DNA of 38,881 nt from Caldilineaceae bacterium SB0661_bin_32 (GTDB taxonomy: Bacteria > Chloroflexota > Anaerolineae > Caldilineales > Caldilineaceae): the NCBI GenBank assembly GCA_009841235.1, contig VXMH01000008.1, forward strand, positions 1 to 38,881, in the 5' to 3' direction. This document shows, piece by piece, positions 9,072 to 16,864 of the stretch (positions are counted from its first letter, which is position 1; every line of letters starts with the position of its first letter). The position numbers were made by a program, and so were the translations under genes. The notes under the pieces were generated by a model that was given only the letters and a program-made list of their open reading frames with translations, was not told the DNA's origin and made no database searches.

Positions 9072-9785
9072 ATGAGTAACAAATCGTCGATCGAGTGGAC
9101 GGAGTCTACGTGGAATCCAGTAACTGGATGTACAAAGGTCAGTCCTGGGTGTCAACACTGTTACGCTGAACGTATGGCGATACGTTTGAAAGCGATGGGT
9201 CAACCAAATTATGCGAATGGGTTTACGCTCGCTATTCATGAACACGCTCTTGATTTGCCGCTAAAGTGGAAAAAACCTCAGATCATTTTTGTAAATTCAA
9301 TGAGCGATCTTTTCCACAAAGATGTACCTGCATGGTTTATACAGGAAACTTTCGACGTAATGCGCCGGGCGCATTGGCACCAGTTTCAAGTGCTCACCAA
9401 ACGTTCAGAGCGTCTTCTAAGAATGTCTCAGTCAATTGAGTGGCCTGACAATGTCTGGATGGGGGTCAGTGTAGAGCGCCAAGATTACGTTTTTCGCATC
9501 GCAGATCTTCAGGGGACCGAGGCGAAGATCAAGTTCGTGTCATTCGAGCCATTATTGGGATCGCTTCCGGAACTTGACTTGAAAGGGATTGATTGGGCCA
9601 TCGTCGGCGGTGAATCGGGTCCAGGAGCTAGGCCCATGCAGAAGGAGTGGGTCTTGGGCATCCAAGCACAATGCCAGAGGGGTCAAATCCCCTTCTTTTT
9701 TAAGCAGTGGGGCGGTGTCAACAAAAAGAAGTCTGGCCGAATTCTCGAAGGGCGTACATGGGACGAACTGCCAAATGCTCAGTAA
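9072..9785 (+). CDS. DUF5131 (phage Gp37/Gp68) three-Cys-motif protein
   Basis: A 237-residue protein of the Gp37/Gp68 family found in phages and bacterial islands. The N-terminus carries WNPVTGC (14-20) followed by GCQHCYAE (26-33), giving Cys20, Cys27 and Cys30 in a C-x6-C-x2-C arrangement. The CxxCY ending and the later FVSFEPLLG and GGESGPGARP segments recall radical SAM enzymes. The spacing differs from the canonical C-x3-C-x2-C, so iron-sulfur radical SAM chemistry is an inference. It starts 7 nt after tcmP and is surely co-transcribed. Length and both termini look intact. Substrate and role are unknown; a joint role with TcmP in modifying nucleic acid is plausible. Confidence 0.85.
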   Translation: MSNKSSIEWTESTWNPVTGCTKVSPGCQHCYAERMAIRLKAMGQPNYANGFTLAIHEHALDLPLKWKKPQIIFVNSMSDLFHKDVPAWFIQETFDVMRRAHWHQFQVLTKRSERLLRMSQSIEWPDNVWMGVSVERQDYVFRIADLQGTEAKIKFVSFEPLLGSLPELDLKGIDWAIVGGESGPGARPMQKEWVLGIQAQCQRGQIPFFFKQWGGVNKKKSGRILEGRTWDELPNAQ

Positions 9786-9807
9786 CTCTAAGAATCATCG
9801 ATACTCA

Positions 9808-9831
9808 CGTTGGGCCGAACTGTCCGAGTGC
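9808..9831 (+). repeat. Right copy of the 24-nt direct repeat (att-like)
   Basis: Matches 7638-7661 at 22 of 24 positions. In one frame it still encodes RWAELSE, followed by Cys and a TAG stop, as expected for the displaced original end of the ABC-F gene. It lies 22 nt after the DUF5131 stop and 32 nt before the end of the convergent caspase gene. GC-rich sequence resumes beyond it. Confidence 0.75.
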
Positions 9832-9863
9832 TAGCAAGTCTGACGCACGTTTTCAAAAGGAAA

Positions 9864-12800
9864 TTAAGATCGGCTGTCAGCGCCTTCGAACTGCCGGCGC
9901 AGCGCCTCGAGCGACTCCTCAGCGTAGAAATACTCGAAGTGATGGCAGCTGAGCACATCCACCTGCAGGTCCGGCCAGTTGCCCCCGCGCACACCCCGCG
10001 CCGACGCTACCCCAACCAGTAGGTCATTCGGGCCCAGAACCTGGTCCAGCGCCTTGTCCAGTATACGCGTCATCTCCGTCTTGGAGAACAGCTTGCGCCA
10101 GTTCACGGGACCGTCCATCTCGGAGTTAACGCCGATCTGGATATAGTACTTCACGTTCACCTCATTGCGCGGGTCATTGAGCTTTTGATACAGCTCCGCG
10201 CTCGGCGCCAGGTCCTGTATGCCGGTGGTCAGCCGCGCGATCCCGATCACCAGTAGCTGGGCCAGGAGCTCATAGTCCATCAGCCCCGCCTGATTGAGAA
10301 TAATCGTCGCCAGCCATGGAATCAGCCGGTGCGATTCAGCCAGCGCAGTGCCGGTGTTATGCGCGCCGACCATGATAACCCGCTCTACAAACCGGTGCCC
10401 GCTCTCCATCTCGACGCAAACACGGGCGACTTGGGTCCCCATACTGTGGCTGTATATATCGAGCGGCGGCCCCGTATCGGCGCCAAACCCGAGTCGGCGC
10501 AGTTGTGCAGTCATCAGCAGCCCGCTCTCGCGGATGCCCGTGTTGATCGTCTCATAGTCGAACGTCAACGCCAGGTCGTATTCATCCAACGCCAACAGAT
10601 GGGGCAGTGCTCTCTGGACCAGCTTATCGGTGCTGCTGCCGAAGCCGTGAGTGATCAGCAGCGCCCGCCGCGCCCTGGAAACGTCCTGTGACGTAACCTT
10701 CGAGTATTCCGGTGCGCCGCCCTCCCCTAAGCGGACTTGGCGTACACCCAGATCAGGCGGGAGCTTCTGAAAGAATAGCTTGTAGAAAAGCACGCGCACG
10801 GCATGTTTCGCATCTCGGACAGACGGTTCCCCTCCGACGTCCCCGCTGTCGGACGCCGGATCCTTGCGCGCCGCGGCTTCGGCCAGCCGCCACTCCTCCT
10901 GGAAAAAACTGATCAGCCGTCCTAATACCCCTCCTGCGCCCCTGCCGCCCTCGCCTCCAGCCTCAGTCTCTCCCCCTGCTCCTGACCATGATCTTCGCCA
11001 GCCGCCCGCGGAACCGGACTTTGCCAGCGCCGAGTCCGGGACCGGCAGGTGGGTGATCTCCACCGCCATACGCCTTCTGTCGCCGGACTGGGACAGGTTC
11101 TGGGCGTCGGTTGGATGGCCGACCATGTAGTAATACTCGCCGTCAAAAGCGACCGCGACAATCCCTGCAATGTCCGGGTCGTTCTCCACACTCAGCGCAA
11201 TCCGCAGCGGAGACTCGGCGCTGATCGTCTTAAGCTGCTCCGCTGAGCTGTCCAGGACCAGCACACCGGGCGAACCGCCGCCGGCTCCCGCATCGTGCGA
11301 GAATGAGAGCGGCTGGAAAAACGGCGCGGCTTCAGGACTGTTCAGACCGGGCGGCAAGGAGATCGGGTCCTCCGCATCCCAGGCGAAATGTTTCAGACTG
11401 CTCACGACCAGCAGGCCCCCCAGGCCCGCCGGCTTCTCCACCGTAATGTCCAGGTCCGTTCCCACATTGATCCTGTTCTGCCCCTGCGGCAGAGCGCATT
11501 CCTCCTGCTTTCGAAGGGCTGTAACCGCCACCTGCTTTGTTATCCAGCGATCATGTGTGTCGTCCCGCTGCACCATCAGATTGCGCACGCGCGGGCCGTC
11601 GTAACGGATGCCGTTCATCAGTTCCGCCAGCGGGCCGAATGCCCGCGTCTGTTCCGTCCCGTTCGGCTCGTTCAGCTCCGGCATCTCCAGCACGTCGAAG
11701 GAGGTGGGAACGCGCGTGGCGAAGACTTTGAATATCTCCGTCTCGGACTCGTTTCCAGGCTCCTTCACAACCGGCCCGATGTTGTTGATGAAGAACGCCT
11801 TGCCCGGCGCCACCAACTGGTAGGGCGCCCGCTCCGGGAAGATGCGTCGGATTCCGAACTGCGCGGACAGAGAGAAGGCGGTCACGTAGAGATTCTCCGA
11901 GCTGTTGTTCCGCACTGTTACCCAGAGCTTGCGCCCCGGCGGCAGCACCCCGTCCCGGCCCAGTGGCTCGCCGTCCTTGGGAGACGTAAAGCTGGCACGC
12001 GTGTACGTCTGGACGTCAATGCTCAACGCCTCTTCCATCAGCGCCATCGGCGCCGGATTGCGCAGCGTGCGTACATTGTGAAACGTCGCCAGATGGTGCA
12101 GATACTCAGCCGTTTTGGCCGCCCCCGCTTGCGTGTGCGGCGGCCTGTCCTGCACGATCTGGACGCCGCTGCCGTCCCGGATTACATAGGCGTCGTTCTC
12201 GACGGCTACCTGGAAATGGGTAAATCCATCCTGAGTGCTTTTTCCCACCGCGTGCAGAAACGGGGACGAGGGCGCGGTGGTCAACTCCGCCAGCAGAAAA
12301 GGATCGGCGCAGGTCACCTCGTACATCAACCTCTGGTATCCGTAAGCCGTCACCTTCACCCTGGCAGGCAGACTGAACTCGGTGTGGCGCACACCCTTGA
12401 TCAGTGCGTATGACGAATCGACTCTGGATTCGGTCACCTCGCCGCGGCCAAGTCCCCGGCCCTCCAGCGCATCGCTGCCCGCCGGAAACAGCTCCACGTG
12501 GCTGCCCGGCGTAAGACCGACTGCCGCGCCGCCGGCGATGCGAATAACGACGTCGCTTCCCGCATCTCCCGCCTCTCTGGCGCTGATTACGTTCAGATAG
12601 GAGCCGGCATGGGGCGTCAGTTCGCCGAATACTGCCCGGTTGCCCGGGCCCTCCAATTGGGGAATCTGACGCGCATAGACGCTGTGCACCTGGGTCTGCA
12701 CAGCGTCGTGGACCTCCCTCCAGCTCATCTGCGGGTGCAGCTCCTGCAGCTTCTGCAGCAGGAAATAGCTCATCGCCCCGTACCACGCGCCGTTGGTCGG

Positions 12801-13469
12801 CGAGCGGTACTCGTGGCTCATCTCCTCGTCCCGGCAACCGGCCAGCAGCACGTGTTCGCTGCCCAGCTTCCCGGACCAGTGCCGGCTGGCCACCGTTCTC
12901 CCACCCGACGCCTCGGGCAGAACCGTGCCGGCAGGACGCACGCGGCGGTCTGCCGCGGTCCGCCGCACCGGCACAAGCGCGCGCGTGCCCGAACCCGCGT
13001 GGCAGCAGTCCAGCACCACCGTCACCAGCGCGCCTCTCTCTTCGGCCGCAGCGATCAGCGCAGCCAGCTCCTTGTCCAAAATGTCGTAGACGGGCTTGCC
13101 GCCGTCGTCCACTGCGCGGCTGTCGCAGGGCACCAGCGTCTCGTCGTAACCGTCCGGCTCATAGGGGTCGTTGGAGATGGCCTGGGAGCCGTGCCCGCTG
13201 AAGTGGAAAAAAAGTTGGTCGCCGATTCTGGCCTGCTCGATCAGCCACCGCCAGCCGTCTATGATGTTCTGTCGGGAGGGGAGCTTTTCATCCGGTTCCG
13301 CCCCTGTCGATGTCAGCAGCCGGATGTTCTCGGTCGGCACGCCCATTCGTTGGGTCAGAAATCCGTAAATCGCCCTGGCATCGTTGGCGCAGCCGCCCAG
13401 ATCGGATACAACACTGCTCCGGTAGTGATTGATACCGACCACCAGCGCAAACAAACGCGGAGACAACAT
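9864..13469 (-). CDS. Caspase-like peptidase fused to a lipase-like alpha/beta hydrolase
   Basis: A 1201-residue protein. Residues 1-260 form a type I metacaspase-like C14 domain with catalytic His93 in FSGHGSQ and Cys156 in LDCCHAG, plus the DGYDETLVP segment expected near the S1 pocket. Residues about 400-600 resemble the DUF4384-type beta domain often found after bacterial caspases. A Gly/Ser-rich linker lies near 830-870. Residues about 915-1201 form an alpha/beta hydrolase with an oxyanion-type THGFGS, nucleophile Ser1009 in YSHSMGTQ, and a late His in SCHHFEYF. No signal peptide or membrane helix is seen, so it is probably cytoplasmic. The ATG at 13469 is chosen over an upstream TTG because TGAGGA sits 6 nt before it. 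Substrates and trigger are unknown; an effector role is inference. Confidence 0.85.
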   Translation of the reverse strand: MLSPRLFALVVGINHYRSSVVSDLGGCANDARAIYGFLTQRMGVPTENIRLLTSTGAEPDEKLPSRQNIIDGWRWLIEQARIGDQLFFHFSGHGSQAISNDPYEPDGYDETLVPCDSRAVDDGGKPVYDILDKELAALIAAAEERGALVTVVLDCCHAGSGTRALVPVRRTAADRRVRPAGTVLPEASGGRTVASRHWSGKLGSEHVLLAGCRDEEMSHEYRSPTNGAWYGAMSYFLLQKLQELHPQMSWREVHDAVQTQVHSVYARQIPQLEGPGNRAVFGELTPHAGSYLNVISAREAGDAGSDVVIRIAGGAAVGLTPGSHVELFPAGSDALEGRGLGRGEVTESRVDSSYALIKGVRHTEFSLPARVKVTAYGYQRLMYEVTCADPFLLAELTTAPSSPFLHAVGKSTQDGFTHFQVAVENDAYVIRDGSGVQIVQDRPPHTQAGAAKTAEYLHHLATFHNVRTLRNPAPMALMEEALSIDVQTYTRASFTSPKDGEPLGRDGVLPPGRKLWVTVRNNSSENLYVTAFSLSAQFGIRRIFPERAPYQLVAPGKAFFINNIGPVVKEPGNESETEIFKVFATRVPTSFDVLEMPELNEPNGTEQTRAFGPLAELMNGIRYDGPRVRNLMVQRDDTHDRWITKQVAVTALRKQEECALPQGQNRINVGTDLDITVEKPAGLGGLLVVSSLKHFAWDAEDPISLPPGLNSPEAAPFFQPLSFSHDAGAGGGSPGVLVLDSSAEQLKTISAESPLRIALSVENDPDIAGIVAVAFDGEYYYMVGHPTDAQNLSQSGDRRRMAVEITHLPVPDSALAKSGSAGGWRRSWSGAGGETEAGGEGGRGAGGVLGRLISFFQEEWRLAEAAARKDPASDSGDVGGEPSVRDAKHAVRVLFYKLFFQKLPPDLGVRQVRLGEGGAPEYSKVTSQDVSRARRALLITHGFGSSTDKLVQRALPHLLALDEYDLALTFDYETINTGIRESGLLMTAQLRRLGFGADTGPPLDIYSHSMGTQVARVCVEMESGHRFVERVIMVGAHNTGTALAESHRLIPWLATIILNQAGLMDYELLAQLLVIGIARLTTGIQDLAPSAELYQKLNDPRNEVNVKYYIQIGVNSEMDGPVNWRKLFSKTEMTRILDKALDQVLGPNDLLVGVASARGVRGGNWPDLQVDVLSCHHFEYFYAEESLEALRRQFEGADSRS

Positions 13470-13866
13470 TGGCAATCCTCAGAGACAAGAGAGACGCGCT
13501 GCTTCGTGAAAAGCGAGCGGACAGTTGATGGGAAATAGTGCGATCATAGCACACTGACGGCGCAATGAATAACCGGAATTTGCGGAAACTATTCTGTCCC
13601 TTCATCGAGAGAACGGAGCAACTTTCACATCATGTTTCCGACTTGAATCCTGGAGCCTTGCGGGGACAGCGCGGAAATCTACCGCACCTGCAGATCTTCT
13701 GGAGGGCTCAGGAAGTGCTTTCTGTTTTCGGGGAAAGATGCTCGGAACGTCCGGTGGGAGAATTCTCTTGTGGCTGAACGAAGGCTACTGTCTCGATAGA
13801 TTTCGTCAGAATCGTCCCAACTGGGCCTGCTGACTCGTGCATCGCAACGCTCCGCCAGGACTTTCT
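13470..13866. other. 397-nt intergenic region upstream of the caspase gene
   Basis: AT-richer than the flanks. It contains the caspase promoter candidate (13543-13551). A 70-codon plus-strand frame (13565-13777) lacks a ribosome-binding site and any recognisable similarity and is not called. No terminator or repeat was seen. Confidence 0.4.
13543..13551 (-). promoter_or_regulatory. Extended -10 promoter for the caspase-lipase gene
   Basis: On the minus strand TGC is followed directly by TATGAT, five of six matches to the consensus with the extended TGn. No good -35 stands 17 nt upstream. The transcript would start about 65-70 nt before the ATG at 13469. Confidence 0.4.
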
Positions 13867-14262
13867 TCACTCAACCTGAACTTCTGTATAGCCTGCAGAC
13901 CCATTTAGTGTAACGACCAAGTGATTGAGAACGTCTCTGCCTATGAGTGGTTCACTTCCAGCAGCCGTTGCCACGGCCGACACTGAATCAATCGTTTTTT
14001 CTTCAGTGCGGATTCGTACCGTATATCGGTCGAGCTTTTGCACACCACCTGCGGTGCCGCGCAACAGAACAGTGTCCTCATATTCTGCTTCGACCGCTGT
14101 CAAAATATCCTGGGGAAGCATGGTTCCATCTGCGCCAGAATCGGCGAAAGCCGGTACGGTTACAGGTGATCTGCCGGAAATATACCCATCGACCGATATC
14201 AGAATAAATGGTGCGGGAGGATCATATGAGCTGTCGTAGGCGAAGGAAAGGACGCGACTCAT
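13867..14262 (-). CDS. Retropepsin-like (clan AA) aspartic protease
   Basis: A single-domain protein of about 131 residues. FADSGADGTMLP gives the catalytic D-S/T-G triad (Asp41-Ser-Gly), and a late PLIGRDVLNHLVVTLNG matches the hydrophobic-hydrophobic-Gly-Arg-Asp strand that follows the flap in bacterial retropepsin-like proteins. One domain means it should act as a homodimer. The ATG at 14262 forms an ATGA overlap with the stop of the upstream gene and has GAGG 7 nt before it; an ATG at 14268 would have only 1 nt spacing. The translational coupling suggests it works with the DUF5678-like partner. The natural substrate is unknown. The region is AT-richer than its surroundings, suggesting transfer as a pair. 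Confidence 0.8.
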   Translation of the reverse strand: MSRVLSFAYDSSYDPPAPFILISVDGYISGRSPVTVPAFADSGADGTMLPQDILTAVEAEYEDTVLLRGTAGGVQKLDRYTVRIRTEEKTIDSVSAVATAAGSEPLIGRDVLNHLVVTLNGSAGYTEVQVE

Positions 14263-14648
14263 TCCCATGCCTCGATGCGTGGATGTCTTATCTGAAGTTG
14301 AAGTTCGGGAACTGATTCGACCTTTCTGCGTAATACCACTTTCTCAGGATACTGTGTACGTACTCGTTGCAGGAGCGAAACGGGGTCAGGGTCGTAATCG
14401 ATAAGCCTGCCATCACAGATCGCCACAAATTGACCTAAGTGGGTCATTACCAATTCTGCGTGTAGCTCTCTGTATGTCTCTACATTTTGATTCATGACAG
14501 TTCGGTTGGGATCAACCGGAAATGGCGAAAATGTGCGGGCTATTGTTTCCAGTAGTACGTCCGGGATGTCGCGTTCTGTGGTCACAGCCAGCTTTTCGAC
14601 CTGCTCATAAATCTCATCCGGAACGTCCAATACAACCTGTGTACCCAT
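14259..14648 (-). CDS. DUF5678-like protein, partner of the retropepsin-like protease
   Basis: A 129-residue protein. Residues 1-40 (MGTQVVLDVPDEIYEQVEKL and onward) resemble a ribbon-helix-helix or antitoxin-like dimerisation segment. Residues about 55-115 contain HLGQFVAICDGRLIDYDPD and a following helix and strand, the pattern of the short DUF5678 domain: a Gly-x-Phe/Tyr-Val-Ala start, then a Gly/Asp turn, then Pro and Val strands. Such proteins commonly stand next to clan AA proteases. The start has AGGAG 9 nt upstream. The pair has the size and coupling of a toxin-antitoxin module but no known toxin fold, so this is only an analogy. Confidence 0.7.
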   Translation of the reverse strand: MGTQVVLDVPDEIYEQVEKLAVTTERDIPDVLLETIARTFSPFPVDPNRTVMNQNVETYRELHAELVMTHLGQFVAICDGRLIDYDPDPVSLLQRVRTQYPEKVVLRRKVESVPELQLQIRHPRIEAWE

Positions 14649-14856
14649 TTTGGCTCACTCCTGCGAAGTTAGGCCGTCCATTAGCGGGAGCCCAAGTCTA
14701 ACATCCGTAAGCAAGGAAAGTGTGATCAAGGCAGGTGCCGAAACAAGGGCGTTCAAAACTTAATCTCGAAATCGGACGATCCACCGAAATTCTATCTGTC
14801 TCGTTGCTTCAACTCCCTACCCTGAGCTTACCACTCAGTTGTGGTCACACAAACCG

Positions 14857-16533
14857 TTACTCTTCCCGCGTCGACCTCCCCCGCTCGAACCACGCCGGCG
14901 GTTCAGGCAACGAAGCCGCCAGGATCTCGCCGAACTCCTGTCCTTGCCTGGTCTCGGTCAGACGCCCCAGCAGCGCGAACTCCTCTTCAATCGCCTTGCG
15001 CCGTTCCTGCGCGTCATCCAAGCGCTCAGCCGAGTTCTCGCCCGCCAGCGCCACCAGCAGCGCAAGGCGTCGGAGCGGCGCGACTTCCTCCCACGACATC
15101 GGCGTTTCGGCAGACAGCGTCCACTCCTGCGTCTGCGCCTCGCCGCTGCCCGGATGATGCCAGCGCAAGGATAGCGCACCCAGCGGCCCCTCCGCCCCCG
15201 GCCGCGCCTTCAACCGGTAGACAACCGTGTTCTCCTGGCCTACGTGCAACTCCGCGAAATCCTCCTCGTCATCCTCAAATGACTCATTCGCGGCCGCACG
15301 ATTCAGGTACCCGACCAGCCGCCACTCCTCGACCGTGTCTGCATCCCAGGAGACCTGTGCACGCGCTTCGTCCGCCGCCGGGCTGAAAAGCTGATCGAAT
15401 GATTCGGCAGCCAGCAGGCCCTGCGCCTCTTCCGGCGAGTACACATATCGGTACCAGCCGTCGCCGTCGTTGCTCACCTGCTCCAGCAGGTCGTCATTGT
15501 AGTTCGCAATGCCCACGCCCACCGCGACCAGCCGGATCGGGTTGGCCTCCGCGCGCTGCCCGCCCAGCGACTCGATTATCGACTCCGCGCGCGTGTCCCC
15601 CACGTTGGCCACACCGTCGCTGATGAAGAAGACATAGTGCAACGCGTCGGGATCCTGCCGCCGCCCTTCCAGCGCCAGCTCATATCCCTTGCGCAAGCCC
15701 GCCTCGGCATTCGTGCTCCCGTTGGGCCTGAATTCGCGCAACGATGCCTCCAGCGCCGGGTCGTCAGGAGCTGAATGCCGGACCGTGTACTCCCCAAGGA
15801 CGACACTGGAAAACTGCACCAGCGAAATGCGGTCCTCTGCCGACAGACGCCTGATCAGCGCTTCGACGAGCGTACGCGCCGTATCCAGCTTGTTGTCCTC
15901 TTCCATCGAACCGGAAGCATCCAGCACCACCGACATGTGCCGTCTGGACGGCATCTCCGCCGGCGCAGCCGCGCTGAGCCCCAGCAACGCCAGCAACGAA
16001 TCCGGGTCAATCGGATCGATTGTAATCGTCAGATCCAGGTTGAAGCTCCCTTCCCCTTCCGGCAGCGGATAGTCCCACCGCAGCGCGTTGAGCCATTCCT
16101 CAACCCGTACGTCATCCGGTTCCAGACTGTAGCCCTGCCGCGCAAGCGCGAGCGACCTGCGCCAGGACGCGTCGTCCGCATCAAGTCCGAATGTCGATGT
16201 CGTTTCCAGGCTTGTAGGTACCACCGGCGGCAGCTGCGCCTCCGGCAGAAGGCCGCGCCGGTCGCCGCGTCCTGAATGGGGAGATGGCCGCCCCGGACTG
16301 GAGGCAGAAGAGGCGGACTGCAACGCCATCCGACCTTCTGACGCCCGCTTACTCGATCTCGGTGCCGCAGCCTGCTCCGCGCTCTCCGCTGGCGACATCG
16401 CCATCGCGCAGCCGGCCAAAAGAAGCGCCAGCAGCCCCAGGAGTGGGACATGCCACCTGCGTGAAAGACTTCTCCAACCGCATTCGCGGTTCTTTGGTGC
16501 GAATCTGGGTGCTCTGTCGGCTCTGCGTACCAT
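14857..16533 (-). CDS. VWA-domain lipoprotein (YfbK-like)
   Basis: A 558-residue exported lipoprotein. The signal segment ends in the lipobox LLAGC with Cys42. A low-complexity Ser/Arg/Pro region follows. A von Willebrand N-terminal-associated domain comes next (WLNALRWDYPLPEG near 150), then a VWA domain whose MIDAS motif DASGS is at 205-209, with later conserved Thr and Asp (SDGVANVGDT). The C-terminal 130 residues match the DUF3520-type extension of YfbK-like proteins. The role is metal-dependent protein binding at the cell surface; partners are unknown. ATG 16533 is chosen because AAGGAG stands 8 nt upstream and the signal peptide follows at the right distance; an in-frame upstream extension to 16755 is basic and unlike coding sequence. 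Confidence 0.88.
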   Translation of the reverse strand: MVRRADRAPRFAPKNRECGWRSLSRRWHVPLLGLLALLLAGCAMAMSPAESAEQAAAPRSSKRASEGRMALQSASSASSPGRPSPHSGRGDRRGLLPEAQLPPVVPTSLETTSTFGLDADDASWRRSLALARQGYSLEPDDVRVEEWLNALRWDYPLPEGEGSFNLDLTITIDPIDPDSLLALLGLSAAAPAEMPSRRHMSVVLDASGSMEEDNKLDTARTLVEALIRRLSAEDRISLVQFSSVVLGEYTVRHSAPDDPALEASLREFRPNGSTNAEAGLRKGYELALEGRRQDPDALHYVFFISDGVANVGDTRAESIIESLGGQRAEANPIRLVAVGVGIANYNDDLLEQVSNDGDGWYRYVYSPEEAQGLLAAESFDQLFSPAADEARAQVSWDADTVEEWRLVGYLNRAAANESFEDDEEDFAELHVGQENTVVYRLKARPGAEGPLGALSLRWHHPGSGEAQTQEWTLSAETPMSWEEVAPLRRLALLVALAGENSAERLDDAQERRKAIEEEFALLGRLTETRQGQEFGEILAASLPEPPAWFERGRSTREE

Positions 16534-16864
16534 AACTGCTCTCCTTGTCGCTATCGCCCCCTCCGTTTTCCGGCCGATTGCGTCACGTCGGAGGAGACGC
16601 GCACCTGATCTTATGCAGTTGTCTATGAGTTTTTCCGGCGGCCTGATAACTGCATCCCGTGAGGCCCGCCTGACAACTGTACGGCCCAGGGCAACAATTG
16701 GTTTCCTGAACCTGGCAAATTTTCCTGGTTTTGGGTTCGGTGGACGCTCTTCCAACTCGCCTGCGCCGGCCCGGGCAACCGGTTTCGCTGCAGGTTCTTT
16801 CGAAGCGCCTAGGGAGGAAGCTACTTACGCAAGGCAGGCTTGTCCTGCCTTGGCGGAGAAATCT
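16534..16864. other. 331-nt intergenic region upstream of the VWA gene
   Basis: Contains an inverted repeat, ATGCAGTT (16613-16620) and AACTGCAT (16648-16655), with a related CAGTTGTC/GACAACTG pair overlapping and extending it. These stand 80-140 nt upstream of the VWA start and could be an operator. At its far end is the hairpin listed separately. No gene is seen. Confidence 0.3.
16830..16852 (-). terminator. Perfect 9-bp hairpin 13 nt after the DUF899 stop
   Basis: CAAGGCAGG, a 5-nt loop, and CCTGCCTTG. It lies just downstream of the minus-strand DUF899 stop (16865-16867), where a transcription terminator would be. No T-run follows on that strand, so it is a weak intrinsic terminator or an RNA-stabilising hairpin. 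Confidence 0.35.

Larger units (their letters stand above)
7638..9831. mobile_element. Putative small genomic island carrying tcmP and a DUF5131 gene
   Basis: About 2.17 kb of visibly AT-richer sequence with different codon use from both flanks. It is bounded by the 24-nt repeat taken from the end of the ABC-F gene. It holds two genes in one direction with their own promoter. The left copy restores the ABC-F reading frame with a new end (RWAELSE then RQEI). The right copy still reads RWAELSE, then Cys and a stop, in one frame, which looks like the displaced original end. No integrase or transposase is inside, so it is either a non-autonomous cargo or the remnant of a larger element. This is inference from composition and the repeat. 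Confidence 0.55.

Noticed and set aside
13565..13777. 70-codon plus-strand frame in the gap before the caspase gene
   Set aside because: No ribosome-binding site, no recognisable motif, and it overlaps the region upstream of the caspase promoter.
16534..16755. N-terminal extension of the VWA protein
   Set aside because: The ATG at 16533 has a good AAGGAG and is followed by the signal peptide; the extension would bury the signal 100 residues into the protein.
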